Shown piece by piece: positions 38,135-48,591 of a stretch of DNA of 64,000 nucleotides. The DNA lies in NCBI RefSeq assembly GCF_029625315.1, contig NZ_CP121110.1, positions 5,350,541 through 5,414,540 of the forward strand, read 5' to 3'. Under the pieces are notes generated by a model. That model had not been told where the DNA came from. It ran no database searches and saw only the letters and a list, made by a program, of their open reading frames with translations. The stretch comes from Flavobacterium ginsengisoli (GTDB lineage: Bacteria > Bacteroidota > Bacteroidia > Flavobacteriales > Flavobacteriaceae). Each line of letters opens with the position of its first letter. The stretch's first letter is position 1. Made by a program: the position numbers and the translations under genes.

Positions 38135-41100
38135 ATGAAGAACCTTTTCAATAACATATATTTCTTTGTTCTATTTCTGTTTTTTAATGCAGTTGGATAT
38201 GCACAATTATATCCAGTTCAGTTAACACCGGTTTTTAATAGTCCGTACAGTGTCAAAATATCCGATTATGCAACAAGTATGGATACAAAGATGCAATTGT
38301 TGATTAATCCGACCGATATTTCGATATCGCAAAGAAGAGTACGATTAAAACTATACATACAAGGCAACGGACTAAATATCCAAACGTCTGATTATGCACA
38401 AGAACAAAGGCCTATATATATAAATGGAGGGGAACTGCAAACCTTAACCAATGTTGATATTGCATCGCTTTTTAGGTTAGAAAACCTGCAAGGAATGACT
38501 CCAGCGCAATATGCGAATCCGTTGCCAGAGGGAATGTATAATTTTTGTTTTGAGATGTACGATTTTGTAACCAATCAAAAAATATCTCAAAAAAGTTGCG
38601 CCAATTTATATCTAATATTAAATGATCCGCCGTTATTAAATACGCCGCAAAAAAACGAGCAAATTGCTTCGACAGAGTTTCCTAATATTTTATTTACATG
38701 GACACCACGTCAGATCAATGCAACAAACATATCCTATAAATTTGAGTTAAAACAGCTTTTAGATCCAACATTAGATCCTCAAATTGGGTTTCAAATGTCG
38801 CCAACTTTATATGAAGAAACTTTGTATGGCACAGCTGTTTTATACAATTTGAGCATGCCAATACTTACTCCAGGTTTGCGTTATGCATGGAGAGTAAGGG
38901 CAATTTCTACAACAGGACTTTCAGAAAATTCTGTTTTCAAAAATGATGGATATAGCGAAATATATTCTTTTAAATACACTGCGTCTTGTGCTGCGCCAAC
39001 GTTTTTATTAAGCGAAGCCCAAAGTTCAAAAAGTGTAAAAATTACTTGGGAAGGAATTCCAGAACACACAAGATATCAAGTACAATATAAAAAACAAGAT
39101 GTTCGTAATGCACAATGGTTCTCGTCAAATAGTTTAAATAGGCAGAGTTTAATTACCAATTTAGAGCCAGGAGTTACCTACGAATTTAGAGTTGGATCAA
39201 GTTGTGATCCAGCCGAAGATGGCGTTCAGTCATTTACTTACTCCAACACTAGTACTTTTACAACACCAACAGAAAGTAATGGAGTTCCTGCATACAATTG
39301 TGGTATTGTACCGCAAATCAATATCCAGAATCAAAAACCGCTTACCAATTTAATTCAAAGCGAAACTTTCAAGGCCGGCGATTTCCCTGTTACAATTTTA
39401 GAACTGCAAGGAAAAAATAGCCCATATTCAGGACGTGGTTACATAATTGTTCCTTATTTAGCCGATACTAAAATTGCAGTAGAGTTTAAGGATATCGTAA
39501 TAAATACCGATTATCAATTAATAAGCGGGGTTGTTGAGACCAGTTATAATCCAGATTGGAAAAATGTCACTGATGTAGAAGATTTTACTGGAGAAGGAAA
39601 AGGTGGGCAAATTGAAGAGAAAGTTCCTTTTGTAATTAAAGATATCGTCATCAATGCCAATGGCGATATAGTTGTAAATGGTGAAAATGGCGAGCAAATC
39701 ACTATTCCAGGAGGAAAAGATACCGTAATTACTGATAGCGGAGTTGTAGATAAGGATGGAAAAGTTATAGTTCCTCCAAAAGTGTATACCGTAGACAGCG
39801 AAGGAAATGGAAGCAATCAAGGTGTTGCAGTTGCCGAAGGCGGAAAACCATTACCAGAAAATACAGATGGTGTAGATAAAAGTGGTCAAGCTACGGGATT
39901 TACGGCAAAAGGCATTTCGATTGCTTTTTCTGGAAACGGAAGCAAATATGCTTTTGACGTAATGCCAGATAATGCATCTGCTGCTTTAAAGAAAATGTAC
40001 GCAAAGGCTGGTGATAATGTATTGCCATATAAAGCAGTTTTAAATGGCGATTCAGATACGGTTATAGCGACAGTAAAACTTACAGATTCTAACATAAAAC
40101 TAGACAGTATAGTTTTTAAAACCCAAAACGGAGCAAAAATTGACTTTAAAAGAACTGATAATGTATTTGTTCTTACTGTAAAAGGAAATTTAAGTTATGC
40201 TGAAGAAGAAATATTAGCTACTGTAAAGCAAGGCAAAAAATGGCAGGTTATTGGTGCCTTTATGCTGGTACATATCTCGTCTAAAGATGTTAATGTTGCA
40301 CTTGTTCCTACTTATGATAATTCTGAAAATAGGCTTAATGAAATTGTTGCTAAAACTCAGGAGATTTACAGTAAAATTGGAGTTAAAATTAACTTTAAGA
40401 AAGAGGTTGTCTTAAATATAGATAAGGTAGTTTCAGGTAGTGTAATTCAAACAGAGAAAAATACGATTACTTCTACTTACAGTGCTTGCTCAACAAAACA
40501 TAAATGCACTATACAAAGGTGACGGAAATAGTTATGTACTGTTTATAACCAATAAAGAAGCTAGTACTGGACAGAAGGGATATATGCGCTTGAATGGACA
40601 GTTTGGTTATGTATTTAAATCAGCTGATGATAAAATAGCAAGCACACGAATTAGGTCACGGAATCTTTAAATTGGAGCATCCATTTGAACAGTACAAAAC
40701 TGTAGACTCGAGCACTGATTTCTTAATGGATTATAGTTCAGGTACTGTTTTAAATCACTTAGATTGGAAACAAATCAATGATCCTGCATTTAAATTATAT
40801 GCGTTTCAAAGTCAGAGTAGTGGGGAATTGGCAGGAGGATTTGGTATTTCACCTGATTTTAAACTTGTGAGCACAAACACAAGTAGTGTAGTTTCCGATG
40901 CTACAATTGTAGATGATCCTTTTGTTGGAGGTTTTGTTTACAAAAATGAGCTTAAAGTAAAAGAATATTATTATTGGACAGGTAAAAAATATCAAACTAA
41001 AACAGGTAAAGACTATCCTGAAACGGTTAACACTCCTTCTGAGAATAGTACAATATGGTTACTTGCAAACAATAATAAAAATTGTAAAGAAAGAAAATTT

Positions 41101-44100
41101 GTTAGAACTAAATACTCAGAAATTAAAGCTCTAATAAAAGCAGAAAATAAATCTGCATTACAAAGCTATATTGATCAATATATAAATCAAAATGATACTA
41201 CAAAAGTGGTATATTCTGGTTTTGTTGGTTGTTCAGCTAGTAATCAAGAATATCAACAATTAGTTGATGGCAGAAAAGATTTAACAGATGTGCAAAAGCA
41301 GAAGTTTAAAGATGTATTAGCAAAGTTGACAGCAATACCATACGATCTTTTAACTGGAAAGTGTAATGATATAGATAAGCAAAATTGTAAATGTATTGAT
41401 CTTCAGGATCAAAAAAATATAATTACTAGTGATTGTCTCGATAAATTAATTGATGCTATTCAGGGGGCAACATGTACAGAAAAGTTTATTGCTTCTTTTG
41501 AAGAAAGAATGGACGTTACTACATATATTGGTGCAGTTGAAATTAGTGAATTATTAAGTAATGTTGATGATTGTGTAATTGCTAAATTAAGCAAAAAAAC
41601 AAGATACAAACTATATGAACTAATGTTTCATAACTCAATTGTAGCCCATCCTTACAGTACTTATGGAGGTGGTTATATACCTACACGTATAAATAAAGGA
41701 AAGGATTATTTAATAATTAAACTGTTAAATACGGCCTCAAGCGAAGAGCAGGCATGGTTTGTTAATACATTCCTGAATTCAAAAGATAATGCAAATAGAA
41801 CAAAACTGAACTTTTTAATTAGAGAGAATCCAGATTTGGTATTGACAGCAGAAATTTTAAAAGTCTTATCAGGTTTTGTAGCAAGTAACGGATCAATTGT
41901 TATAGACAAACCAATTGTAGAGAACAAAACATTTTTGGATAAACAGGTTAGCATCCCTACCAATATTAATCCTATAATGATTTATTATGAAAATTGGTTT
42001 TCTGGTTCGAATAAATTTAAAGTAGGTAACTTCGATGTTACAGTAGATGAATCTGAATTAACTCTTAATGGTGAAAATAAGTTAAATGTAAAGCAAAAAG
42101 GAGATTTTCTAAGAAATGATATCCCTGTCCAAATCGATGATAATTATTATGTAAATCCTTGGGATGATGTTACGTTGATTATGGCAAAAGATATGGAGGA
42201 AACCATAGGTCTACAGGTTGGTAAAACAATAAAAACAAAAGCTATCTATGCTTTGTTTTTACAAGAAATTGGTAATAGAGTTGTTAGTGGACAAAACACT
42301 CAAATAGCTACTTCGGCTATAGCAATTGTAGGGGCTGTTTTTACATATGGTGCTTCGTTGGAACTTTTAATAGCTGGTGAATCTATTGTTTCAGTTGCAG
42401 GGCTTCAGGCTTTATCTTCGGCATTAGTAATTTCAGCATCAGCTACAAATTTAGAGCTACTAAGTCAGACTGGAAACAAAACGTTAAGTCCTCAAGAAAA
42501 AATAGCATTACAAAAATGGAATACATTTTATAATTATTTACTCTTACTAGATGGAGGAATTAATATTTATTCTAGCATAAAAAACATAAGCAGTCTTAAT
42601 AGTGTAATAAAGGGAGAAAAAATGATTGTCGATGCTGAGAATGCTTCGACAAATATGGGGAAAGTAGTCCCTCTTTTCGATAACACAGGCGGGTATATAA
42701 AACCAACGACAACAGCATCAGGTACAGCTATTACTGCAGAAAGAGGTGCAATGACAATAGTAAGAGATGTAAATAATGAAGGAAATGTAATCCATACTGC
42801 TGGCGCTACAAATTATAACAAATCTTTTTCTTATGATGGAAATGCAGTATTTAAACTAAATTCTGAATTGTATCCAGAGTACTCATTACTACCAAAGGGC
42901 AAACTTATACAGTTTCCTAAAATAGATTTGGCAACTAAGTTAATACCTGAAGTGCAGATAGGAAGTGCGACACAATTAATGCCCTACAATGTAAGCTACT
43001 ATGTAGGATTAAATGGTGCAGTAGAAATAATTGTTGCAGTAAACGAATTAACAAAAGATACACCACAAGTAGTCTATGCATCACCAGAAGTCGCTAAAAA
43101 ACTAAAAGAAAGAGAAGAAAATGACTGTACAGTGTATACTAAATTTGGTGTCGTTAACTGTATGAAATTCCGTAGCTTATTAGCCGAGACAGGAAAAAAA
43201 GATGGCGTAGATAAACTATATAATAATTTATTGAGTAGTAATGTTGGTGTAGTATTAAATAAATTGATTATTACAGCTGATAATAAAATCTTCTTAGATG
43301 ATATATTGAAAACGACATCTACATTATCAACCCATATTTCACAATACAGTAATGCTACTATCACTAATTGGAATACTTTATATGATAATAAGAAAGAGTT
43401 TGCTCGTAAGGATTGGAATACATTAATACAATTGGATAAACTTAATAAACAGGTAACAGCCGAGATATTAAAATTTTCTGATGCCAGCAATACGCAAAGT
43501 ACCTTGAAAGAATTCACAGGAGATTTAGAAAGAGTATCTGGATTTGTTGAATTTTTAAATAATCATATAGATTATGCAAAAGGTTTTGTTGGTCATAAAC
43601 AGAGCGTGGTATATACTCCCGAACAGTATGAATTGTTAACTCCTGAAAAGATAGAAGAAGTTCCTTTAAATTCTGAATTGCATGATATCATTGTAGAATG
43701 GGTAAAATATTCTAAAGAAGATGCTAAACGTCAAAATTATTTCAAATTAGGAAAAGATTTTGAAAAAGCGGTAGAAACAGCTTTAAAATATAGTGATAGC
43801 GCAGAGTTTCAAGATTTACTTGAGTATATACCAGATTTAGGAGAAAGACAAATATTGAGTCAAGTGCAATTTTGTATAAATGAAGGAACTTCGTGTACAA
43901 GTGAAGGACAGTATTTTATTGCTGATTTTGTATTTATTAAAAAAGTTAAAAATGCTTTTAACGAAGATGAGTGGGATGTTGTAATTGCTGATACAAAATT
44001 AAGTGAAGGCACTAGTTTTACAGATAACCAAAAAAAGGCTATGGGTATGAATAGTTACTATTTAAAATCTATTAAAATGCCACCAACGGATATTAAAGGG

Positions 44101-44220
44101 AAAAACATTGAAATTCAAAATGGCAATAAAGTTTTTAGAAATATAGTTAAAAATGGATTTATTAAAATATATTCTAATGGGCAAGGTGTATATAAAAGTT
44201 CTAAAATTTCAGAAAAATGA
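38135..44220 (+). CDS. Candidate polymorphic toxin: FN3, HExxH metallopeptidase, C-terminal PD-(D/E)XK-like nuclease (two frame breaks)
   Basis: Two extra bases split this gene: GCTTGC (40484-40489) and GCAAGC (40638-40643), both expected as GCWGC. Repaired, it encodes ~2,027 residues. A signal peptide (IYFFVLFLFFNAVGYAQ) leads to a beta-rich N-terminus and an FN3 domain (~285-380), then a repetitive Gly/Asp region (~500-590). A metallopeptidase follows at ~835-865 with HELGHGIFKLEH and the Met-turn-like FLMDYSSG; the first of these appears only after repair. Beyond a long linker comes a hydrophobic stretch (~1390-1445). The last ~160 residues have GKDFEKAVE, ADFVFI and ADTKLSEGT, matching the E...D...DxK pattern of restriction-endonuclease-fold toxins. 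No T9SS C-terminal domain. The nuclease assignment is inference from motifs. The 4-bp overlap with the next gene supports a toxin/immunity pair. Confidence 0.8.
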
Positions 44221-44924
44221 GTAGGAAGTTAGATTTTGTAAATGATTATATAAGTGGTTTTATATCGGAAAACTTTCCAGAGTTTTCTAGGTTTAAAATC
44301 GAGATTAATGAAAATGCTTTATATTTTCAGAATGTAAAAGATGGTTATAAGGATGTGTTGTATGTTGGATTAGGACATACAAACTATCCTTCTGAACAAG
44401 TATCACATGGAGGATTTCATTGTTGGACTGAAATAACTGTTGTCGAAAAATTATTGCTTGACTTAATAGTTAAGCATGGATTGCATGTGGAACAACTTTT
44501 TCCAACTATAAGATTTAATGAATTTACGAATAATAATTTTAACGAAATATGGGATTCATTTGGACAATTCCGCAATTATGATTTATCAACAAATGAGGAA
44601 AAGTTAAATGCTTTATGCCAACACTATAAAGAAATGATTATACAGTATTTTACTCCATTTTGGGAAAAATATAGTAATATCCAATATGTTAATGATGAAA
44701 TTATTAATAAAGTTTTTGAAGAAGATTTAAATAATTATTTACCTGGTAAGGGGAATTTGAAAAAAATTATAATTATGAAAATTTGTTCTAATCCTAATTA
44801 TAATGAATATAAACAAACCCTCATAAATCTTGCGGGAAATGCGGTTTTACAAGATAAAGATAAGTATCAGCCCTACGAGAATTTATTAAGTGAATTAATT
44901 GAAATTTTAGAAACTCAATATTAG
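44217..44924 (+). CDS. Probable immunity protein for the upstream nuclease
   Basis: A 235-residue cytosolic protein without signal peptide or membrane segment, acidic and rich in Asn, Glu and aromatic residues. Its ATG overlaps the toxin stop codon (ATGA). I do not recognise the family; features are YVGLGHTNYPSEQVSHGGFHCWTEI near residue 50 and a helical second half. It follows the toxin tip directly and stays in the cytosol, where a nuclease would act, which is the pattern of an immunity gene. The local base composition is even more AT-rich than the upstream domains, as common for exchanged toxin/immunity cassettes. Confidence 0.65.
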   Translation: MSRKLDFVNDYISGFISENFPEFSRFKIEINENALYFQNVKDGYKDVLYVGLGHTNYPSEQVSHGGFHCWTEITVVEKLLLDLIVKHGLHVEQLFPTIRFNEFTNNNFNEIWDSFGQFRNYDLSTNEEKLNALCQHYKEMIIQYFTPFWEKYSNIQYVNDEIINKVFEEDLNNYLPGKGNLKKIIIMKICSNPNYNEYKQTLINLAGNAVLQDKDKYQPYENLLSELIEILETQY

Positions 44925-44985
44925 TATTAGAGAATAAAAGCAAGTTATGAATATTTGATATAACGAAAAAAATAAAAATTTACAC

Positions 44986-45831
44986 ATGAAAAAATATTAT
45001 TTAACCCTAATAGTAATGCTAATTAGCCTTTGCAGTTTTGCACAAAAACTAAAAATTGACAAAGGAGAAATAAAATTAGACGATAAAACAATAGGATTTG
45101 TAGAGGGCAAAAAACCGTTGTTTACAATTTTCAGTGTAGATAAAAATTATTCCATAACGGCAGAATTAAAGAAAGCTCCAAATGAAGAGTCTTTGGTATT
45201 GCCGTGGATTGAACTTAAAGATGAAACGACGGGAAAATCAAACGAATTAGAATTTAAGAATAAAAGCAGAAAATTCAGTGCTTTCAATTACGACCGCAGT
45301 ATTGTCTATGAATTATTAGACAGAGATATGATAGGAGTAGAAGGCTTAAACAAAGAAGTAATCGAAAGTTTTATAAATGGGACATCGGCTGGTATAGCGA
45401 CGAAGCGTTTGGGAGTTCAAGGAGAAATAGATAATGCTAATAAAATTGCAGATACGTATCAGTTAGCGATTGATGATTATGGCACCATTTTTAGCATTAA
45501 GGCACAAAATGAGAATATAGACGATAAAAGAATTGGGTTTATAAAAGTGACTTCACCTTCTCCAAACGGAGATTTAAAGTATGAGGTTATAGATCTTGAT
45601 AATAATTTAATTGGAACATGGTTCGCCAGAGGCGGAACTTTTAGCGGATATGAAAAGTTGTTAAATCAAGAGGTAATTACATTTGACGGAAAAGTCTTTA
45701 AAGCAGCTTTCGAAAATAGAGGAAATCCAGTAGGTTACAAAATGAGCCAAGATATTACAGCAATGAATGTTGTAAGGGCATTGGTTGGTAATGGTTATAC
45801 ATTAGGTAGCAGATATAATACAACTAAATAA
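44986..45831 (+). CDS. Exported protein of unknown function in the toxin locus
   Basis: 281 residues with a signal peptide (MKKYYLTLIVMLISLCSFAQ). The mature part has two similar segments, LDDKTIGFVEGKKPLFTIF (~residue 26) and IDDKRIGFIKVTSPSPNGD (~184), so it may be a two-lobed beta protein. No family recognised. It lies 61 bp after the immunity gene and 20 bp before the TIG lipoprotein. It could be a periplasmic partner or a second protective factor; the sequence does not decide. Confidence 0.7.
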   Translation: MKKYYLTLIVMLISLCSFAQKLKIDKGEIKLDDKTIGFVEGKKPLFTIFSVDKNYSITAELKKAPNEESLVLPWIELKDETTGKSNELEFKNKSRKFSAFNYDRSIVYELLDRDMIGVEGLNKEVIESFINGTSAGIATKRLGVQGEIDNANKIADTYQLAIDDYGTIFSIKAQNENIDDKRIGFIKVTSPSPNGDLKYEVIDLDNNLIGTWFARGGTFSGYEKLLNQEVITFDGKVFKAAFENRGNPVGYKMSQDITAMNVVRALVGNGYTLGSRYNTTK

Positions 45832-45851
45832 TTATAGAAATAGGTAAAATA

Positions 45852-47159
45852 ATGAAAAACAAAATTTTAGCAATTACATTATTACAATTCTTATTGGTGT
45901 TAAATGGTTGTAGTTCAGATTCAAATGATGCAACACCAGAACAGCCAGAAGTGGTAGTAAAAACACCAAAATTAACGGCGTATTCTAAAAACGCTGGTGA
46001 AGTAGGTGAAACAATTACAATAACTGGAGAAAATTTTCCAGACAAAATAAGTGACATCAAAATAACTTTTGATGGATTGGCAACAACAATTGTTTCGACT
46101 TCAGCTACCGAAATTAAATTCGTTTTGCCACAAACCGAAAAAATACTACCAAAGATTATTATAACAATCTTAGATAAAGAGATCTATAATGAGATTACGA
46201 ATGGTTATAACGGAAATATTGCTATTCTTCCAGCTCCTTCACTGACAAGTTGGGTAACGCAAGAGAATACGCTAAAAGAGGATGGTGGAATACCACGCAT
46301 TATGGTTATTAATGATAAAGTAATGTATCTAAACTCAGATATAACTGGGGCACGTGTTTATAGAACATTAGATGGTGGAGTTACTTGGAATCAATGGGCA
46401 GTTAATGGTTTTAGTGCTGGATTCTATGCTACTAAAAATGATGAAGGGTGGTCTCACACAGGTTTTGGAATTTCAAAAATTGCTAAAGGAGGTTATTTAG
46501 GAATTGACACATTTGCAAATTTTGGTGAAGTAAAAGATGTGCAGACTTCATATTGTTTATATGTAGACGATAATATGACAAATGGAACTATTGTTACACA
46601 ATTTGGAGATGTTTTCACAACTTCTAATGGAGTTGACTTTACACAAGTTTATGATGCACATTTAAACGATGAAGGTTATGATAGAGGATCTGTCAATAAA
46701 TCTATAGAAATTGATAACAATCATATCTGGGTAGCTGGACAAAAAACGATAAAAACAGTAAGATACCCATTTGTTTTGTTTAAAAGTAATGAAACAGATG
46801 GTTGGAAAGAACATTATTTGGAGAATGAACCAAATTCGTCTGTTAATGAAATATCTTTCGCTGATAAAGCAAACGGTTTTCTTTTAATTAATGGAGCAAC
46901 TTCTACCACCTTTTACAAAACTACAGATGGTGGCGATACTTGGGCTAAAGTTTATACAGGAGAAAAATTTACAAAATTCACTTTTAAAGACGGTAATACA
47001 GGCTGGGCTGTTTTAGAAAATAAAATCTACAAAACAGTAGATGGCGGTGTGACATGGACTCTTGATTATACACATGGACAGCCTATAAAATCAATTGCTT
47101 ACAAAAATAATATTGTTTGGGCTTTAGCTACAGATAAAATCATCAAACGTTACTTGTAA
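45852..47159 (+). CDS. IPT/TIG-domain lipoprotein with Ycf48/BNR-like propeller
   Basis: 435 residues. The signal ends in VLNGCSSDSND, a lipobox. An IPT/TIG domain covers ~40-125 (YSKNAGEVGETITITGENFPDK). The rest is a beta-propeller with BNR/Asp-box-like repeats: TLDGGVTWNQW, TTDGGDTWAKV, TVDGGVTWTLD. Such lipoproteins usually face the cell surface in Bacteroidetes. No sialidase active-site residues are evident, so it is more likely a binding or structural protein. A terminator follows. Confidence 0.8.
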   Translation: MKNKILAITLLQFLLVLNGCSSDSNDATPEQPEVVVKTPKLTAYSKNAGEVGETITITGENFPDKISDIKITFDGLATTIVSTSATEIKFVLPQTEKILPKIIITILDKEIYNEITNGYNGNIAILPAPSLTSWVTQENTLKEDGGIPRIMVINDKVMYLNSDITGARVYRTLDGGVTWNQWAVNGFSAGFYATKNDEGWSHTGFGISKIAKGGYLGIDTFANFGEVKDVQTSYCLYVDDNMTNGTIVTQFGDVFTTSNGVDFTQVYDAHLNDEGYDRGSVNKSIEIDNNHIWVAGQKTIKTVRYPFVLFKSNETDGWKEHYLENEPNSSVNEISFADKANGFLLINGATSTTFYKTTDGGDTWAKVYTGEKFTKFTFKDGNTGWAVLENKIYKTVDGGVTWTLDYTHGQPIKSIAYKNNIVWALATDKIIKRYL

Positions 47160-47197
47160 TTTTTAAGGGATAGAAATTCAAATTATACAATAAAAAG

Positions 47198-47228
47198 CAC
47201 TGCGGTTTTTTAATAACTGCAGTGTTTT
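47198..47228 (+). terminator. Internal terminator within the surface/toxin locus
   Basis: CACTGCGGTT (47198-47207) pairs with AACTGCAGTG (47215-47224), with one G-T wobble, followed by TTTT. It probably ends the first transcription unit before the PKD lipoprotein gene. Confidence 0.65.
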
Positions 47229-47240
47229 AAAATGCACTGA

Positions 47241-48584
47241 ATGAAAAAAACTTTACTCTTATTCTTATTTTTTGTTATTACTTCTTGTTATCAAGAGACT
47301 GCTATAGCCATAGAAGGTGAGTTTACCACTTCTTATGTCGATCAGGATGAATCTATACCCGTTATTATTAAAATTGATAATAAAGTAACGGGTGCAGATA
47401 CGTATGAATGGACATTTGAAGGAGGGAATCCTTCTGTTTCAAATTCTAAAAATCCTGGCGAGATTTTATACAGCAAGCAGGGAACTTATATCATTAAATT
47501 AATAGCAAAAAATGTAGACGGAGAGAGTCAAGAATTCACTAAAACTGTTGAAATAAAAGACGGAATCAATATTGAATTTACTCATGAAATTGTAAAAAGC
47601 AATTATTCTCCTGTTGAGGTAATTCTAAAGAATTCGACTATTGGCGAAGGATTAACTTTTAAATGGGAATTTCAGGACGGTTCGCCAGCTTCTTTTACAG
47701 GAAAAACACCTCCAAACGTAATATTTACAACTCCAGGAGAACATACCATAACTTTGACGGTATCGAATGGCTTTGAATCTGATAAGCAGACTAAGACTAT
47801 TACAGTAAATCCATATTTGGTGAGTCTGTTTACCTATGAACCAAAATTTGAAGATGATGATTATGAAGCTTCTGTAACAATTGATTTTACAAACAAATCA
47901 GTCAGTGCAACAAGCTATAAATGGACATTTGAGGGCGGAAACCCAGCGGTCTCTACAGAAGAAAATCCAACAGTTGTTTTTGCAAGTGCAGGAACTCATG
48001 AAGTTATTTTGGAAGCGTCTAACGACAAAACAAGTCAAGTTTTCAAATCGACAATTACAGTGTTACCAGACACAAACCTTCGCACATTTGCCAATATAAA
48101 ATTAGGAATTAACACAGCACATAATGGCAACAACATTGGTGCAATGTTTTCTACAATAACGCGCGAAGTTTACAAAGCAAACGAGATTAACGATGAGAAT
48201 AGTGCTTTAATAGATATTGTATTTCAAGGGTTAAACAGCAATTTTACCTACAATAGATTTATCTCTCCAGATCAGGCCAATAACTACGGGTTTTTAGCAT
48301 TAAAAAATGCGCAAAGCACCATTTTTGTAAACTCACAAAACTTGTGCAATTGCGGTTTAAATTTTACCGAAGCGCAGTTTGATAGTATGGAAAATGATAC
48401 GCCTATAAAAGCATTAAATATAAGTTACACCGCTGGAGGAGCACAGGAATTTGGTTTTACCTATCCGAAAATTATTTTATTTAAGACACAAGACGGCAGA
48501 AAGGGCGCTATTAAAATTAAAGAAATGGTAAAGAACGGTACAAGTTCTTACATTTTATGCGATATCAAAGTCCAAAAACAATAA
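47241..48584 (+). CDS. Lipoprotein with three PKD domains
   Basis: 447 residues. The signal ends in FVITSCYQE, a lipobox. Three PKD domains span about 25-100, 110-190 and 195-275, each with a WxFxxGxP core (YEWTFEGGNPSVS, FKWEFQDGSPASF, YKWTFEGGNPAVS) and a GTHEVILEAS-type end strand. The C-terminal ~170 residues (FANIKLGINTAHNGNNIGAM) are of unknown fold. PKD domains mediate surface protein or glycan contacts. The gene lies 7 bp before the barrel gene. Confidence 0.82.
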   Translation: MKKTLLLFLFFVITSCYQETAIAIEGEFTTSYVDQDESIPVIIKIDNKVTGADTYEWTFEGGNPSVSNSKNPGEILYSKQGTYIIKLIAKNVDGESQEFTKTVEIKDGINIEFTHEIVKSNYSPVEVILKNSTIGEGLTFKWEFQDGSPASFTGKTPPNVIFTTPGEHTITLTVSNGFESDKQTKTITVNPYLVSLFTYEPKFEDDDYEASVTIDFTNKSVSATSYKWTFEGGNPAVSTEENPTVVFASAGTHEVILEASNDKTSQVFKSTITVLPDTNLRTFANIKLGINTAHNGNNIGAMFSTITREVYKANEINDENSALIDIVFQGLNSNFTYNRFISPDQANNYGFLALKNAQSTIFVNSQNLCNCGLNFTEAQFDSMENDTPIKALNISYTAGGAQEFGFTYPKIILFKTQDGRKGAIKIKEMVKNGTSSYILCDIKVQKQ

Positions 48585-48591
48585 CCAGTAA

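Noticed and set aside
39518..39820. Overlapping minus-strand ORFs inside the toxin gene
   Set aside because: They mirror the repetitive Gly/Asp region of the toxin gene and show no independent coding signs.
40484..40670. Programmed frameshifting to make the toxin
   Set aside because: Both break points are the same GCWGC-type insertion seen in unrelated housekeeping genes, and no slippery heptamer is present; sequence error is simpler.
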